Made by a program: the position numbers and the translations under genes. This document shows, one piece after another, positions 62,830-64,000 of a stretch of DNA of 64,000 bases (positions within the stretch are counted from its first letter, which is position 1; each line of letters starts with the position of its first letter). The notes below the pieces were generated by a model that did not search any database, had not been told where the DNA came from, and saw nothing but the letters and a program-made list of their open reading frames with translations. Origin of the DNA: Tropicimonas isoalkanivorans (GTDB lineage Bacteria; Pseudomonadota; Alphaproteobacteria; Rhodobacterales; Rhodobacteraceae); NCBI RefSeq assembly GCF_900112335.1, contig NZ_FOLG01000002.1, positions 530,810-594,809 on the forward strand. Reading direction: 5' to 3'.

Positions 62830-63486
62830 ATGCGGATCGAGGCGACCGGGCTGACAAAGACCTACACAACCGGCGACGGTCGGTTGCCCGTCCTGACGGA
62901 TGTCTCCCTCGCGCTGGCCCCCGGTGAAACCCTGGCCCTCACCGGCGAATCCGGCAGCGGAAAGAGCACGCTTCTGCACCTTCTGGCCACGCTGGACACG
63001 CCGGACGCCGGCAGCATCCACCTCGACGGCACAGAAATCACGTCACTCGACGACGCGGGCCGCGCGGCCGTGCGGCGGGACCGGATCGGCCTCGTCTTCC
63101 AGCAATTCAACCTGATCCCCTCACTCACGGTTTCCGGCAACCTCGACTTCCAGGCACGACTCGCCGGCCGCCATGACCCGGCGTGGTCCGCCACCCTCGC
63201 CAAGCGGCTTGGCCTCGCAGACCTGCTCGACCGCTATCCCGAACAGCTCTCCGGCGGCCAGCAGCAGCGCGTTGCCGTCGGCCGTGCGCTGGCCGTTCGT
63301 CCGAGCGTCGTGTTGGCCGACGAGCCCACGGGCAACCTCGACGAGTCGACGGCCGCAACCGTGCTCGGCCTGATCCTCGAGCTCGTGGCAGAAACCGGGG
63401 CGAGCCTGCTGCTGGTCACCCATTCCGAGCACCTTGCCGGCCGCTTGGGCCGACGGGTGCATCTCAGTGGCGGGCGCCTGTCGTGA
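62830..63486 (+). CDS. LolD/MacB-type ABC transporter ATP-binding protein
   Basis: A 218-residue ATPase. Walker A is GESGSGKST, the Q-loop LVFQQFNLIPSLTVSGNLDF, the signature LSGGQQQRVAVGRAL and Walker B VVLADEPTGNLDE; the switch His is in LVTHSEH. The type serves FtsX-like permeases in lipoprotein release or peptide/antibiotic export. The stop overlaps the GTG start of the permease gene that runs off the window. Second system of this kind in the window, not closely alike in the permease. Confidence 0.92.
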   Translation: MRIEATGLTKTYTTGDGRLPVLTDVSLALAPGETLALTGESGSGKSTLLHLLATLDTPDAGSIHLDGTEITSLDDAGRAAVRRDRIGLVFQQFNLIPSLTVSGNLDFQARLAGRHDPAWSATLAKRLGLADLLDRYPEQLSGGQQQRVAVGRALAVRPSVVLADEPTGNLDESTAATVLGLILELVAETGASLLLVTHSEHLAGRLGRRVHLSGGRLS

Positions 63487-64000
63487 GGCGGGCAGCCCTG
63501 GCGGCCCTGCTGTCCCACTGGCGGCGCCAGCCGCTCCAGCTCTTCACCCTGCTCGCCGGGCTGGCGCTGGCCACTGCCCTCTGGTCTGCCGTGCAGGCGA
63601 TCAACGGCGAGGCGCGCCGCAGCTACGACAGCGCCGCCGCGACCCTCGGCATCAGCGGTTACGCCAGTCTGACCGACCCCGCCGGCCCGATCCCCATCGC
63701 CACCTATGCCGCGCTTCGCCGGGGCGGATGGACCGTCACCCCGGTCGTGGAGGGGCGGGTTCTGCGCGGCGAGATCCGGCTGAATGTGGTCGGCGTAGAG
63801 CCACTGACGGCCCCCGACGGCCTGTTGCCCGTCGGCCTGGGATCGGAGACGGGCGCCGCGCCGCTCGACGTCCTCCGCCCGCCGGGCCTCGGTTTCGTCG
63901 CGCCGGAGACGGCGGACGACCTCGCTGGCATCGCAGACCTGCCACGACTCATTACCGACCCCGCCATCCCACCCGGGCGCATGTTCACCGACGTCGGCAC
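63483..64000 (+). CDS. FtsX-like ABC transporter permease, N-terminal part
   Basis: Open frame from GTG 63483 (overlapping the ATPase stop as GTGA) to the end of the window; about 172 residues are visible. It begins with a cytoplasmic Arg-rich stretch and one membrane helix (LFTLLAGLALATALWSAVQA), then a periplasmic domain (RSYDSAAATLGISGYASLTD, GWTVTPVVEGRVLRGEIRLN). This is the usual start of MacB/LolC-like permeases. The substrate is unknown and the rest of the gene lies outside. Confidence 0.85.
   Translation, partial: MRRAALAALLSHWRRQPLQLFTLLAGLALATALWSAVQAINGEARRSYDSAAATLGISGYASLTDPAGPIPIATYAALRRGGWTVTPVVEGRVLRGEIRLNVVGVEPLTAPDGLLPVGLGSETGAAPLDVLRPPGLGFVAPETADDLAGIADLPRLITDPAIPPGRMFTDVG

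Noticed and set aside
1-64000. tRNA, rRNA, CRISPR arrays, prophage, toxin-antitoxin or defence genes
   Set aside because: Looked for on both strands; no cloverleaf, spaced direct repeats, Cas, integrase or restriction-modification motifs were recognised.

Overview
The window looks like chromosomal DNA of a high-GC alphaproteobacterium, most likely a member of the Rhodobacteraceae. The evidence is gene content and order: accB-accC-aat facing DUF2155-mlaD-NDUFA12, an NDUFA12 complex I subunit, a type II-like methionyl-tRNA synthetase, a fused MrpA-MrpB antiporter subunit, and many ABC and TRAP importers. No rRNA, tRNA, CRISPR array, phage or plasmid backbone was recognised.

Layout. 1-320 holds the end of a LivF-like ATPase gene and its terminator. 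About 1.0-14.9 kb is a reductive pyrimidine degradation locus: an NMT1/THI5-type ABC importer, a VOC protein, dihydropyrimidinase, an M20 ureidopropionase, an ACT-domain protein, an omega-amino acid aminotransferase, a divergent RutR-like regulator with a perfect operator, and PreA/PreT dihydropyrimidine dehydrogenase. A secreted CAP-RTX protein lies inside the locus. Together the enzymes would convert uracil or thymine to beta-alanine type products and then to a semialdehyde. 15.2-23.5 kb is core housekeeping (accBC, aat, mlaD, NDUFA12, RidA, an OxyR-like LysR regulator, clpX, clpP). 23.8-26.5 kb is a patchy accessory stretch with a DUF2267 gene of lower GC, an SRPBCC gene, a cupin gene, a decayed IS481-type transposase and one copy of a structured repeat.

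26.8-31.1 kb is an ABC ATPase / FtsX-like permease / HlyD adaptor export operon. 31.1-35.2 kb is a TAXI-type TRAP importer with a universal stress protein. 36.0-41.9 kb is a complete Mrp (Pha) Na+ or K+/H+ antiporter operon. 42.4-49.4 kb is a CUT2-type sugar importer with a Gfo/Idh/MocA dehydrogenase and a TIM-barrel isomerase, divergent from a LacI regulator with two matching operators. 49.5-52.5 kb is a convergent pair: a dihaem MauG/cytochrome c peroxidase-like gene and a secreted FG-GAP/ASPIC protein gene, separated by a second copy of the structured repeat. 52.5-59.9 kb is the xylose regulon (ROK repressor, xylF-xylH-xylG-xylB-xylA) with a perfect palindromic operator. 60-64 kb has a lipoprotein gene, metG and the start of another LolD/FtsX-type operon that runs off the window.

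Most of the window is recognisable metabolism and transport. No obviously new defence or mobile system was found. The most interesting leads are the 75-base structured repeat, the shared tail element at two operon ends, the operator palindromes linked to adjacent regulators, and the dihaem peroxidase/FG-GAP pair.
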